A DNA stretch of 64,000 nucleotides from Crocinitomicaceae bacterium (GCA_021740745.1 JAIOZF010000002.1:19354-83353); one strand, 5' to 3'. Positions 48,019-58,396 are shown, counted from the first letter of the stretch. Notes: generated from the letters alone by a model not told the origin. Numbers and translations: made by a program.

Positions 48019-48084
48019 ATTCGTGATTCGTGATTTGGAATTCTGAATTTATGACTAAAGAAATTCATAACTCATCATTCATAA

Positions 48085-48519
48085 TTATTTTATACCAGTA
48101 CTTCCAAATCCACCAGCACCTCGTTCGGTTGCTGATAATTCAGTTGTTACTTCCCACTTTGCTTGCTCAACAGAAGCAAAAACCAATTGGGCAATTCGTT
48201 CACCATCTTCGATGACAAATGTCTCATCCGATAGATTAATCAATATCACACCAACTTCACCGCGATAATCGGCATCAATTGTCCCAGGTGAATTGAGAAC
48301 AGTAATTCCTCTTTTTAATGCCAATCCACTTCTTGGGCGGACTTGACACTCATACCCAACTGGAATTTCTAAAAACAAACCTGTTGGAACCAATGCGCGT
48401 TGAAGCGGTTTTAATTCTATCGGAGCATCGATATGCGCTCGCGCATCCATTCCTGCAGAACCCACTGTTTCGTAGATCGGCAGGTGGTGTTTTGATTGAT
48501 TGTTGATTTTAACGTGCAT
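48085..48519 (-). CDS. dut: dUTP diphosphatase
   Basis: '[19 protein letters not shown]...[38 protein letters not shown]...ERIAQLVFA...[10 protein letters not shown]'. Confidence 0.97.
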   Translation of the reverse strand: MHVKINNQSKHHLPIYETVGSAGMDARAHIDAPIELKPLQRALVPTGLFLEIPVGYECQVRPRSGLALKRGITVLNSPGTIDADYRGEVGVILINLSDETFVIEDGERIAQLVFASVEQAKWEVTTELSATERGAGGFGSTGIK

Positions 48520-48609
48520 GTGTGCTAATATAGGTTCAAAATTAACAAAAGTCAGGAGAAGAATAGCTGTAACTATCTTGCATTAATCAACAAAAGAATG
48601 AGCATAAAG

Positions 48610-50064
48610 TTATTTGAACTTCAAATTGGATTTTTCCATTGAATAAACAAGTCCAATATAGATCGCAATAAGCAAGTTGTGGAATACTAATCGCGCAATA
48701 ATATTTTCTAAACCAATCAATTTCGCAAACAAAAACAGAAAAATTGCAAGTCCTAAATACAGCATGAATTTGCGCAAGTTATACTTGATAGGATAGTATT
48801 TTTGTCCCAACAAATAGGATGCGACCATTTGGAAAGCGTAAACAATTAATGTTGCCCAGGCACTTGCTTCGAAACCGTAGGTTGGAATGAAGAGTACATT
48901 AATAAGAATGGTTAAAAATGCACCGCCAATTGCAATGTATGCCCCGAATTTCGTTTGTCCACTCAATTTATACCAAATGCTTTGATTGTAATAAATACCC
49001 AAGAAAACATTGGCTAACAATAAAATTGGAACGACATACAATCCTTCATGGTAAGCTTCATTTCGAATGAATTCTTTGAAAATATCGATATTGAGGGAAA
49101 CCACTAAAAAGACCAAACAAACGGCAGCAATGAAAATGTTCATCACTTTCGCGTAAATTTTATTCTTGTCTTCATTTTTAAATTGAGCAAAGAAAAATGG
49201 TTCTGCCGCATAACGATAAGCCTGCAATAAAATGGTGACAAGCATCGCCAATTTGTAACATGCGCTGTAAATTCCAACTTGACCTTCAGCATAGGTTAAT
49301 GAAGCGGCGTTGATTCCATCATACAACATGTGCTTCAATAAAATTCGGTCAATTGTTTCATTGACAATCCCCGCGAAACCAGCGATTACTAGTGGAAGCG
49401 CATAAATAAGCATTGTTTTCGCCAACTGCATATCAAAATTGAAGCGAAGGTTGAAAAAATGTTTGTACAACAAAAGTGGTTTAACCAATGATGCAATGAG
49501 GTTAGCAAAAAGGATAAAAAGCACACCTTCTTCTGGTCTAGTAGGATCAAAGACCACCAACATTAAAATCAAATTAAGTATGATATTGACTCCAATTGAA
49601 GCGAATTGAATTCCCGCAAATTGAATGGCTTTTTCTTCTGCCCGCAATTTGGCGAGTGGCAAGGCAGTGATTGCATCGATGCAAACGATAGCTCCAAGCA
49701 AAATAATATATTCGTTGTGATTCGAATAGAGCATCAAATCTGCGATGTCTTGATTAAAGAAAATTAATGCAAAAAAGAAGAGGACGTTTACGCCAATTAC
49801 AGTGATGAAACTGTTTCTGAATACTTTTTCCTTGTCTTCTTGATCTTGTATAAATCGAAAGAAAGTGGTCTCCATTCCAAAAGTTAGAAATACCACCAAA
49901 AACGCCACCCACGCATAAAGTTCCGAGACAACTCCGTAATCAGAAGGATCTGCAAAAACCGAAGTATAAAGTGGGACTAATAAATAATTTAAAAGTCTGC
50001 CAATAATACTTGACAGACCGTAAACAGCCGTTTGACCCAATAATTTCTTTATCGGGTTGGACAT
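48610..50064 (-). CDS. Polysaccharide flippase / lipid carrier transporter
   Basis: Polytopic; 'LLGQTAVYGLSSIIGRLLNYLLVPLYTSVFADPSDYGVVSELYAWVAFLVVFLTFGMETTFFRF'. Confidence 0.9.
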   Translation of the reverse strand: MSNPIKKLLGQTAVYGLSSIIGRLLNYLLVPLYTSVFADPSDYGVVSELYAWVAFLVVFLTFGMETTFFRFIQDQEDKEKVFRNSFITVIGVNVLFFFALIFFNQDIADLMLYSNHNEYIILLGAIVCIDAITALPLAKLRAEEKAIQFAGIQFASIGVNIILNLILMLVVFDPTRPEEGVLFILFANLIASLVKPLLLYKHFFNLRFNFDMQLAKTMLIYALPLVIAGFAGIVNETIDRILLKHMLYDGINAASLTYAEGQVGIYSACYKLAMLVTILLQAYRYAAEPFFFAQFKNEDKNKIYAKVMNIFIAAVCLVFLVVSLNIDIFKEFIRNEAYHEGLYVVPILLLANVFLGIYYNQSIWYKLSGQTKFGAYIAIGGAFLTILINVLFIPTYGFEASAWATLIVYAFQMVASYLLGQKYYPIKYNLRKFMLYLGLAIFLFLFAKLIGLENIIARLVFHNLLIAIYIGLVYSMEKSNLKFK

Positions 50065-50885
50065 TAAGCTCTGAAATTGGGTTTACGCTTTTCTAAAAAT
50101 GCACTTGTACCTTCCTTGAAGTCCTCCGTGCCAAAACATTTTCCGAATTCTTCGATTTCTGTTTCGTAACCATTAACACCATCTTCGAAATTCGCATTGA
50201 TGGCGCGTATCGCTGAAGCAATAGCAGTGGGTGAATTATTTAATATTTTGGCAGCGATTTCTTCTGCCTTATTCATCAATTCTTCTAGTTCAACCACATA
50301 GTTTACTAAACCCCAAGATAGTGCTTCCTCCGCTTTAATCATTCCAGCAGTAAAGACCATTTCGTTCGCCTTTCCTTTACCCACCAATTGTGATAATCGC
50401 TGTGTTCCGCCATACCCAGGAATTACTCCAAGTGAAACTTCAGGTAAGCCCATGCGTGCATTTGATGAGGCCAAACGAATGTGTGAAGCCATTGCTAATT
50501 CTAATCCCCCACCTAAGGCAAATCCATTGACAGCGGCAATAACTGGCGTTGATAAATTTTCTAAAAAAGTAAACAAGTTTTTTTGTCCATTCATGGCCAA
50601 TTCTCCGCCTTGAGCAATCGAGAAATCGGCGAATTCTTTGATATCTGCACCAGCAACGAATGACTTTTCACCAGCACCTGTCAGTATGATAACACCTGTA
50701 CTTGAATCTTCGTCACCAGCAGCTAAAGCACGATGCAATTCTTCAATTGTTTCTTTGTTTAAAGCGTTTAATTGCGCAGGACGATTAATTGTAATGATTA
50801 AAATGTGTCCTTTTTGCTCAGTAATCAGATTGTTGTACATGACTATTTCGTTTTGATTGGTAAATATAGTAGGGTTGAATTGCAA
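50064..50885 (-). CDS. Enoyl-CoA hydratase/crotonase family
   Basis: 'ILIITINRPAQLNALNKETIEEL', 'AGEKSFVAGADIKEF', 'AAVNGFALGGGLELAMASHIRLAS'; the likely start is MYNNLI at 50840, because the upstream codons lie in a palindrome. Confidence 0.95.
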   Translation of the reverse strand: MQFNPTIFTNQNEIVMYNNLITEQKGHILIITINRPAQLNALNKETIEELHRALAAGDEDSSTGVIILTGAGEKSFVAGADIKEFADFSIAQGGELAMNGQKNLFTFLENLSTPVIAAVNGFALGGGLELAMASHIRLASSNARMGLPEVSLGVIPGYGGTQRLSQLVGKGKANEMVFTAGMIKAEEALSWGLVNYVVELEELMNKAEEIAAKILNNSPTAIASAIRAINANFEDGVNGYETEIEEFGKCFGTEDFKEGTSAFLEKRKPNFRA

Positions 50886-50904
50886 TTCAACCCTACTATA
50901 TTTA
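50861..50904. repeat. 44-bp perfect palindrome between hemJ and the crotonase gene
   Basis: TAAATATAGTAGGGTTGAATTG|CAATTCAACCCTACTATATTTA. Confidence 0.95.
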
Positions 50905-51441
50905 TTTTTTTATTTTTTTATATATTTTAATTCCAATCATTAATCCAATTGCAACAGCAAAGAAGCCTACCGTTCCTTTGATCCAATTCATCGTTCCTTG
51001 CATTTCGACTAGAAAGACAATCGCTACAAGGGCTAATGTTGCTACTTCGTTCCAAATTCTTAGCGCATTCGATTTCCAATTGAAAGTTCCTTTCTTCATG
51101 TCAAGCATTATTTTCTGACAAACGAAATGGTAAATTAAGAGTAAAACAACAAAGGAAAGTTTGATATGCATCCAAGGCATTTTTAGTAAAAGTGGATTGG
51201 CAATGAGCATCCATGTTCCGAAAAGAACAGTTAAAATCATAGCAGGAGTTGTAATGATCCACCACAATTTTTTTTCCATTTCAATGAATTGTCGGGACAA
51301 GATATTTCGTTCTTGCTCCTCTTTTTGCTGCGCTTCAGTGTGGTAAATAAACAATCGAACAATATAAAATAAGCCTGCAAACCAACTTACCATAAAGATA
51401 ATGTGGAGTGACTTCAGTGTTTGGTATGATTCGAATTCCAT
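50902..51441 (-). CDS. hemJ: HemJ/CopD-like protoporphyrinogen oxidase family
   Basis: 'LKSLHIIFMVSWFAGLFYIVRLFIYHTEA', 'WWIITTPAMILTVLFGTWM', 'PWMHIKLSFVVLLLIYH'. Confidence 0.85.
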   Translation of the reverse strand: MEFESYQTLKSLHIIFMVSWFAGLFYIVRLFIYHTEAQQKEEQERNILSRQFIEMEKKLWWIITTPAMILTVLFGTWMLIANPLLLKMPWMHIKLSFVVLLLIYHFVCQKIMLDMKKGTFNWKSNALRIWNEVATLALVAIVFLVEMQGTMNWIKGTVGFFAVAIGLMIGIKIYKKIKK

Positions 51442-51445
51442 GTCT

Positions 51446-51453
51446 CAAAGATA
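51446..51453 (-). promoter_or_regulatory. Candidate -7 element TATCTTTG for hemJ
   Basis: Minus strand TATCTTTGAGACATG. Confidence 0.45.
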
Positions 51454-51476
51454 GAACAAAGCGCAAAGAACAAGGA
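51454..51476. repeat. AAAGAAC-type word repeat over the hemJ promoter
   Basis: gaacaaagcgcaaagaacaagga; similar to 25384-25412. Confidence 0.6.
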
Positions 51477-51570
51477 ATAAGGATTGGTTTTTTTTGAAAT
51501 TGAAATGTGATACGAGTTTATTCAAAGCGTGTAATTCTTAATTAGGAATTCATATTTCATAATTCTCCCG

Positions 51571-51578
51571 TATCTTTG
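51571..51578 (+). promoter_or_regulatory. Candidate -7 element TATCTTTG for lysS
   Basis: TAnnTTTG match, 19 nt before the ATG; TTC at -33 position (19-nt spacing). Confidence 0.5.
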
Positions 51579-51597
51579 AGGCCTTAAATTAAATGTA

Positions 51598-53304
51598 ATG
51601 AGTGTTTTTGAACTTTCTGAACAAGAAATTCAGCGAAGAGAATCGTTGAATAAATTGCGCGAAATGGGAATTAATCCCTACCCCGCAGATTTATATCCAG
51701 TAACTGATTATGCTACGGAGATAAAGGAGAAGTTCGAAGACGGTAAAAAGGTTTGTTTGGCGGGTCGTATGATGAGTCAACGCGACATGGGTAAAGCATC
51801 ATTTGCTGAATTACAAGATTCCTCAGGACGCATTCAGTTGTATTTTAACCGGGATGAAATTTGTCCGGGAGAAGACAAAACCTTGTACAATCAAGTATTT
51901 AAGAAGTTATTGGATTTAGGTGATTTTATTGGCGTAAAAGGATACATGTTTACTACGAAGGTTGGTGAGACATCTGTATATGTAGAAGAATTCACCTTAT
52001 TGAGTAAATCATTAAAGCCACTTCCCTTGCCTAAAACGGATGCTGAAGGAAGAGTGCATGATGCATTTACAGATCCTGAAATGCGTTACCGTCAGCGTTA
52101 TGCTGATTTGGTGGTGAACCAACATGTAAAAGATATTTTTATAAAGCGTACGAAGTTGTATTCTGCTATGCGTCAATTTTTCAATGATGCAGGTTATATG
52201 GAGGTAGAAACGCCTGTTTTGCAATCGATACCAGGCGGAGCAGCTGCTCGACCTTTTGTGACGCATCACAATGCATTGGACATTCCTTTGTACATGCGTA
52301 TTGCCAATGAATTGTATTTAAAAAGATTGATTGTTGGTGGATTTGACGGTGTGTATGAATTCTCTAAGAACTTCAGAAATGAAGGAATGGACAGAACCCA
52401 CAATCCTGAGTTTACGGCAATGGAAATCTACGTTTCATACAAGGATTACAATTGGATGATGGATTTTACAGAACGTTTATTAGAGCATTGTGCAATTGCA
52501 GTAAATGGTTCGTCAGAAACAGTTTTTGGAGAGCATAAAATCAACTTCAAAGCGCCATATAAGCGTGTAACGATGCGACAATCGATCATTGATTTCACAG
52601 GATTTGATATTGCTGGAAAGACCGAACAAGAATTGTTTGAAGCGGCAAAGGGAATGGGTATTGCGGTTGATAACACGATGGGCAAAGGAAAATTGATAGA
52701 TGAAATTTTTGGTGAGAAATGCGAAGGAAATTACATTCAACCAACCTTCATCACTGATTATCCGAAAGAAATGTCACCATTGTGTAAAGAGCACCGAGAT
52801 AACCCAGAATTGACGGAACGTTTTGAATTAATGGTTTGTGGAAAGGAAGTTGCGAATGCTTATTCGGAATTAAATGACCCAATTGATCAACGTGAGCGTT
52901 TTGAAGAACAAGTTCGTTTGGCTGAGAAAGGTGACGATGAAGCAGGTCAATTTATTGATTATGATTTCTTGCGTTCTTTGGAATACGGTATGCCACCAAC
53001 ATCTGGTTTAGGTATTGGGATGGACCGATTGATCATGTATTTGACCAACAATCCGTCTATTCAAGAAGTATTGTTTTTCCCTCAAATGCGACCGGAAGTT
53101 CACCAACAAAAGGTGGAATTGAGTGAAAATGAAAAAATGATTTTCGATATCGTAGAGAACATTGGCACAATTGACTTGAACACCTTGAAAGCGAAAGCTG
53201 GTTTAAGCGGAAAACAATGGGATGTGAGCATCAAAAGTTTAACAAAACAAGGCTTACTCAAAGTTACTAAAATTGGTGATGAGTTAAACGTTGAAAAGAT
53301 ATAA
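51598..53304 (+). CDS. lysS: Lysine--tRNA ligase (class II)
   Basis: OB-fold N-terminus 'VCLAGRMMSQRDMGKASFAELQDSSGRIQLYF', 'FEFSKNFRNEGMDRTHNPEFTAMEIY', 'GLGIGMDRLIMYLTNNPSIQEVLFFPQMRPE'. Confidence 0.98.
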   Translation: MSVFELSEQEIQRRESLNKLREMGINPYPADLYPVTDYATEIKEKFEDGKKVCLAGRMMSQRDMGKASFAELQDSSGRIQLYFNRDEICPGEDKTLYNQVFKKLLDLGDFIGVKGYMFTTKVGETSVYVEEFTLLSKSLKPLPLPKTDAEGRVHDAFTDPEMRYRQRYADLVVNQHVKDIFIKRTKLYSAMRQFFNDAGYMEVETPVLQSIPGGAAARPFVTHHNALDIPLYMRIANELYLKRLIVGGFDGVYEFSKNFRNEGMDRTHNPEFTAMEIYVSYKDYNWMMDFTERLLEHCAIAVNGSSETVFGEHKINFKAPYKRVTMRQSIIDFTGFDIAGKTEQELFEAAKGMGIAVDNTMGKGKLIDEIFGEKCEGNYIQPTFITDYPKEMSPLCKEHRDNPELTERFELMVCGKEVANAYSELNDPIDQRERFEEQVRLAEKGDDEAGQFIDYDFLRSLEYGMPPTSGLGIGMDRLIMYLTNNPSIQEVLFFPQMRPEVHQQKVELSENEKMIFDIVENIGTIDLNTLKAKAGLSGKQWDVSIKSLTKQGLLKVTKIGDELNVEKI

Positions 53305-53572
53305 AATTCAAAGGGACGTCTAGTTTATACTGGATGGGTTTTTTAGTTAAGATTTCCACATTTGTGGCGTTGATTATTTTGCTAGTGTTTCTTGTTCAAT
53401 TTCAAAATTAAGGTATAAAAACCATCAAAGATGTGTAAAGAAGAAACAGAGGATTCAATTCACCAATGGTAAACTATAAAAAGTTCTAATTTATATTTTA
53501 GTTTAGTAATTTTCAATCAATACGGATTTAGTTTCGATAGAATCCATTAAATATTCATTTTAAACGCGCTAT

Positions 53573-56500
53573 TTGAAAAAAATGCTTTTTTTCAAGGTTG
53601 TTTTTTATTTATTTATCTCCGTCTTCATGAAAAAATGCAATTGCTTCAAAAAGAACTTTAGCACTTTAATTCTTCTTCTTCTTGTTCTTCTTTCTTTTCA
53701 AAGTTCTCTTTTTGCTCAACATAAGGCCGCAACAGGAATGAGGAGTGAAGAAGCCAATTTCTCCTCATTTTCAGATCGTCCTATTCAGAATATTGACAGT
53801 TGGAAGCGCATTAATCAGGAGGCTTATTTTTCGCACCCTGAATTTGGAGTGTTGCCAAGTGATGCGCCATGTACAGATTGTATAGAAGATTTATCCAAGC
53901 GAACTGAGGATGAGCGTTATTTCGTTGACAAAACAGATCAGCACCAATATTATCAGCAAAAAGCCATGGGCCAATTACATGAGCTAATTGATGGGCAATG
54001 GTTGACAATTGATCACCGCTTAAAGAATAGTTCAAATGGAATTTATTTATCTGGATTCCGATTGGATAGAGCAGGTTTTAATGTCTATGAAAATCAGGGA
54101 TTCCTGGAAACCAATCTGGGGAAATTGAGTTTCAATCAGTGGAAATTAATTGTAAAGAAAGAAGGTCAGTTGCAATCACCGGTTGATGCTAATTGGTCGA
54201 ATGTTACTGTTGGAGATGATGGGATAAAAATATCTTCGATTTTCCCCGGAATTGATGCTGAAATGCGTGTACTGAGAGGGGCGATAAAAACAAATTTCAT
54301 TATCAAGACAAATGAATTCGGAATCTTTGATGAGTTGATTTTTACCGATGAGTTTGACATAGCAGGTGGTGTAAGTCTTGCCTTCACTGATGGTCAGACT
54401 GAAGAAGGAGTAGGGGATGTTTTTGTTAAAAATGACCAAGGCGAATTGGCTTTTATACAAAAAGGGGTTTTATATGCTAAAAATGGACCTAAAGACCTTT
54501 TTTTAGAGCCCGTTTACAAAATTTCCGGAAGTAATTTAGGTGTGATTGTGCCATTTAATTGGATCAATGAAAATATTGATGAATATGAATTGGTTGTTGA
54601 CCCACTTGTTACTGGGACAAATACGCTCGCTCAAGCAGCTATTGCAGGTTCACAATACAATGCGAGTTGTAACTTTACTAATTTTTGTCCTGCAAATTTA
54701 TCAGTTCCAAGACCAGCTAACGCTACGATAACAGATGTGACATGGTCGTTTAATTACAATGCAACAGGGATTTGTTGGCTAGAAGATGGAGGTGTTCGTT
54801 TTTCAACTGGTACATGTCTTAGTCCAGCAGCAGCAGGATTTTATTGGTTTTGTAATTTAACTGGTAATGGAACGTGCACTGGAACAAATGTTTCGATCTT
54901 TAATGATGTTGCATCATGCATACCTCCTCCAAGTTGTGTGCAGGTAAATGTGCCGTTTACCATGCAATTTTTCAGAGGCTGTTGGGGTACAACTGGATGT
55001 AATAACACCTGTATTGGTGCAGGGTCACCATGGACCATGACTATTTCTGGAAGAACATTGGAATATACGAATGCCGCGTCGAATATGACAGTTTCAGCGA
55101 CTACCGTTTGCCAGGGAGGAACAATAACAGCGAGCACAACAACAAGCTATGGAGTGCCAGCATATACTTATAATTGGAGCTTCAGTTCAACGGGATTGCC
55201 AAGTATAGGAGCAGGAGCGAATGCAACTATAACCTTTCCTACTTCTGGAACAGTCACATTGTATTCTTTTGTAACAGATGCTTGTGGGAATGTAGTTACA
55301 ACATCACGTGTAATAACCGTTACTTCTTCTCCTGCTATTACCGCAACTCCCAATGCACCGATTATTTGTACCGGACAACCGACAGGTATCGCGTTGAGCT
55401 CATCTGCTGTAAACACAACTTATACTTGGACAGTTGTTCAAAATGGTGTGAGCGGAGCCTCGAATGGAAATCAAACAGGAAATGCTGTTTCTATCAACCA
55501 AACACTTACAGCAACCGGAAATATTGCTGGGACTGCAACTTATACAATCACCCCCTCAGTTGGCGGATGCTCAGGTGCTCCAATTACTGTTGTTGTGACG
55601 GTAAATCCAAATTTAACCGCAAGCGTTTCTGTTGCTGCAAGCGCCACTACAATTTGTGATGGAACTCCCATAACCTTCACCGCATCGCCAACCAATGGTG
55701 GAACTGCTCCAAGCTATCAATGGTTTGTGGATGGAAATCCAGTTGCTGGTCAAACGAATTCAACATTTACGTCAACGACATTGGCGAATGGCGCATCCGT
55801 TACTGTTCAAATGACATCTAATGCAACGCCTTGTTTATCCGTGCCAACTGCAACCTCTTCAGCTATTGTTGAAACTATCAATCCATCTATTACGGCATCT
55901 GTATCCATAACAGCATCAACGAACACAATTTGTGCGGGTAGTTCTGTAACCTTCACTGCAACACCAACAAATGGTGGAACTGCTCCAAGCTATCAATGGT
56001 ATGTGAATGGAAATCCTGTTGCTGGCGAAACCAGTTCAACCTTTACTTCGACAACTTTGGCAAATGGCGCATCCGTTACTGTTCAAATGACTTCTAATGC
56101 AACGCCTTGTTTAGTGGGTTCTCCTGCCACGTCAAATGCAGTTTCTATAACAGTAAATCCTGTATTGATTCCTTCTGTTGCTGTTATAGCAAATACAACT
56201 AGTGCTTGCACGGGTGCTTCTATCACATTTACAGCAACGCCAACGAATGGCGGAACTACTCCTACTTATCAATGGTTTGTGGATGGGAATCCAGTTGCTG
56301 GTCAAACGAATTCAACATTTACATCGACGACTTTGGCGAATGGTGCATCCGTTACTGTTCAAATGACTTCTAATGCAACACCTTGTTTATCAGTCCCAAC
56401 TGTAACATCTTTAGCGATTGTTGTTACGATAAATCCATTAATTACTGCGTCTGTCTCCATTACGGCATCAACGAATACAATTTGTGCGGGTAGTTCTGTA

Positions 56501-57955
56501 ACCTTCACTGCAACGCCAACAAATGGTGGAACTGCTCCAAGCTATCAATGGTATATCAATGGAAATCCTGTTGCTGGTCAAACCAATCCAACATTTACGT
56601 CAACAACTTTAGCAAATGGTTCGTCTGTAACAGTTCAAATGACATCAAATGCAACGCCTTGTTTGATCGGTTCTCCTGCTACATCGAATGCAGAAACAAT
56701 TGTTGTGAATCCGACTCCAGTTGTCACTTTGACAAACAATGGTCCGCTGTGCGTAACACAGCAATTGGATTTGAGCGCAACAACAATTGCAGGTGCTACC
56801 TATTCTTGGACTGGTCCCCAATCATTCTCCTCTCTCTCACAAAATCCGAGTATAACTAACGTTACTTTGGCGAATGCTGGAAATTATACTGTTACGGTGA
56901 GTTTGAATGGTTGTACCTCAACTGCGACGACGCTAGTATCAGTTGTTACAGGATTTCCAGCTACAATCAATCCATCAGGACCATTTTGTTTAAATTCTGG
57001 AATCGTTACACTGGTTGCCTCCGCTGGAGGAGGAATCTGGTCTGGTCAAGGGATCACGAATACAAATAGTGGTTCATTTAATCCATCCTTGGCTACAGTT
57101 GGAATTAATACTATTTCTTATACTACACCTGGTGCATGCGGAGGAACATCTACTATTGATATTGTAATTTTACCGATTCCTTCAATTTCCATTAGCGCTA
57201 ATGTTACTTCTGGATGCTCTCCGTTGGCAGTGACATTCACGGATAATACGACCCCAACTTCAACCTCAGTTTTATGGAATTTTGGGAATGGTGAAACATC
57301 AACGACCTCTAGTTCAACAAGCTATACGAACTCAGGATGTTACGACGTTACGCTTACTTCAACCAATGCAGGGGGCTGTTCAGCCTCTCAAACATTTAAT
57401 GATATTGTGTGTGTGTTAGAAGATCCAATTGCTGATTTCTCAACAAATGAATATGCAACGTCGATTTATGATCCTTCATTTCAATTCATCAATCAGTCAG
57501 AATTTGCAAATAGTTATTTGTGGCAATTTGAAAATGGAATCGTTTCAACGTTGGTAAATCCATTGATCACATATCCACAAGAGCCAGGTTCATATGCTGT
57601 TCAATTGGTCGCGTATAATGCTGCTGGATGTTCAGATACAATTACAAAGATTGTAACCGTTTTGGATGAATTAGTGTTCTATGTGCCAAATAGTTTTACG
57701 CCAAATGGTGACGAGTTCAACAATTCGTTTTCACCTGTTTTCACATCAGGTTTTGATCCGTATGAATTCAGTATGCTTATTTTTAATCGCTGGGGTGAGA
57801 CAATTTTTGAAACAAAAGACCCGAAAATTGGATGGGATGGTTCATATAACGGTAAACTTGCACCAGATGGAGTTTATACATGGACTATTCGTATGAAAGA
57901 CAATGAAAACGATAAAAAATATACGTTTAATGGACATTTAAATGTGTTGAAATAG
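53573..57955 (+). CDS. Giant secreted Ig-like/PKD protein with CHU_C-type gliding-motility C-terminal domain
   Basis: Internal signal peptide 'FSTLILLLLVLLSFQSSLFAQ', repeats, C-terminal 'FYVPNSFTPNGDEFNNSFSPVF...FSMLIFNRWGETIFETKDPKIGWDGSYNGKLAPDGVYTWTIRMKD'. TTG start annotated; an internal ATG is likely. Confidence 0.93.
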   Translation: MKKMLFFKVVFYLFISVFMKKCNCFKKNFSTLILLLLVLLSFQSSLFAQHKAATGMRSEEANFSSFSDRPIQNIDSWKRINQEAYFSHPEFGVLPSDAPCTDCIEDLSKRTEDERYFVDKTDQHQYYQQKAMGQLHELIDGQWLTIDHRLKNSSNGIYLSGFRLDRAGFNVYENQGFLETNLGKLSFNQWKLIVKKEGQLQSPVDANWSNVTVGDDGIKISSIFPGIDAEMRVLRGAIKTNFIIKTNEFGIFDELIFTDEFDIAGGVSLAFTDGQTEEGVGDVFVKNDQGELAFIQKGVLYAKNGPKDLFLEPVYKISGSNLGVIVPFNWINENIDEYELVVDPLVTGTNTLAQAAIAGSQYNASCNFTNFCPANLSVPRPANATITDVTWSFNYNATGICWLEDGGVRFSTGTCLSPAAAGFYWFCNLTGNGTCTGTNVSIFNDVASCIPPPSCVQVNVPFTMQFFRGCWGTTGCNNTCIGAGSPWTMTISGRTLEYTNAASNMTVSATTVCQGGTITASTTTSYGVPAYTYNWSFSSTGLPSIGAGANATITFPTSGTVTLYSFVTDACGNVVTTSRVITVTSSPAITATPNAPIICTGQPTGIALSSSAVNTTYTWTVVQNGVSGASNGNQTGNAVSINQTLTATGNIAGTATYTITPSVGGCSGAPITVVVTVNPNLTASVSVAASATTICDGTPITFTASPTNGGTAPSYQWFVDGNPVAGQTNSTFTSTTLANGASVTVQMTSNATPCLSVPTATSSAIVETINPSITASVSITASTNTICAGSSVTFTATPTNGGTAPSYQWYVNGNPVAGETSSTFTSTTLANGASVTVQMTSNATPCLVGSPATSNAVSITVNPVLIPSVAVIANTTSACTGASITFTATPTNGGTTPTYQWFVDGNPVAGQTNSTFTSTTLANGASVTVQMTSNATPCLSVPTVTSLAIVVTINPLITASVSITASTNTICAGSSVTFTATPTNGGTAPSYQWYINGNPVAGQTNPTFTSTTLANGSSVTVQMTSNATPCLIGSPATSNAETIVVNPTPVVTLTNNGPLCVTQQLDLSATTIAGATYSWTGPQSFSSLSQNPSITNVTLANAGNYTVTVSLNGCTSTATTLVSVVTGFPATINPSGPFCLNSGIVTLVASAGGGIWSGQGITNTNSGSFNPSLATVGINTISYTTPGACGGTSTIDIVILPIPSISISANVTSGCSPLAVTFTDNTTPTSTSVLWNFGNGETSTTSSSTSYTNSGCYDVTLTSTNAGGCSASQTFNDIVCVLEDPIADFSTNEYATSIYDPSFQFINQSEFANSYLWQFENGIVSTLVNPLITYPQEPGSYAVQLVAYNAAGCSDTITKIVTVLDELVFYVPNSFTPNGDEFNNSFSPVFTSGFDPYEFSMLIFNRWGETIFETKDPKIGWDGSYNGKLAPDGVYTWTIRMKDNENDKKYTFNGHLNVLK
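55640..56720 (+). repeat. Four 276-bp intragenic repeats in ABAB order
   Basis: 'caatggt' anchors at 55718, 55994, 56270 and 56546: exactly 276 bp apart; units encode NPVAGQTNSTFTSTTLANGASVTVQMTSNATPCL. Confidence 0.9.
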
Positions 57956-58366
57956 TTTTGATTAAAAGATGCGTAAATGCTTGGCCAATTTTTTTTCAAT
58001 TTCATAAATCGTTAAGAACGTATCTACTCGAAATCTTCATAAACGCATCTTGACTATTTAATACTAAGAACATCTCCAACAGCATTTCCAATAGAATCGC
58101 TTCCTTTAATTTTGCGTTTTATGATTTCAGCTTTTTAGTCGATTTTCATTGAATACTACTTAGTTTCAGTCCAGAACAGAATGTTAGAACGTACATGAAA
58201 ATTAAATCTGATTTCTCGTTCAAAAGAAGAAAACTTTTTGAATAGTAATCAAGAACCTTTTGACTCGTTTGAGTTATGCGAAATGAAACGTGAAATAAAG
58301 CATCAGGAGAAGAAAAACACTTGCTTATACTGCCCAATTTTTTGTAATACAAATCAAATCAAGGTA

Positions 58367-58396
58367 TTGACAATTTCAAAAAACAAATTAACTTTG
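58367..58396 (+). promoter_or_regulatory. Bacteroidota primary sigma promoter (TTG-N19-TAnnTTTG)
   Basis: TTG at 58367-58369, 19-nt spacer, TAACTTTG at 58389-58396, ATG at 58428. Confidence 0.65.

Noticed and set aside
55174-55659. 161-aa plus-strand ORF in another frame of the giant surface gene
   Set aside because: Cys/Tyr/Asn-rich composition of a frame-shadow ORF inside a clear 1460-aa coding sequence
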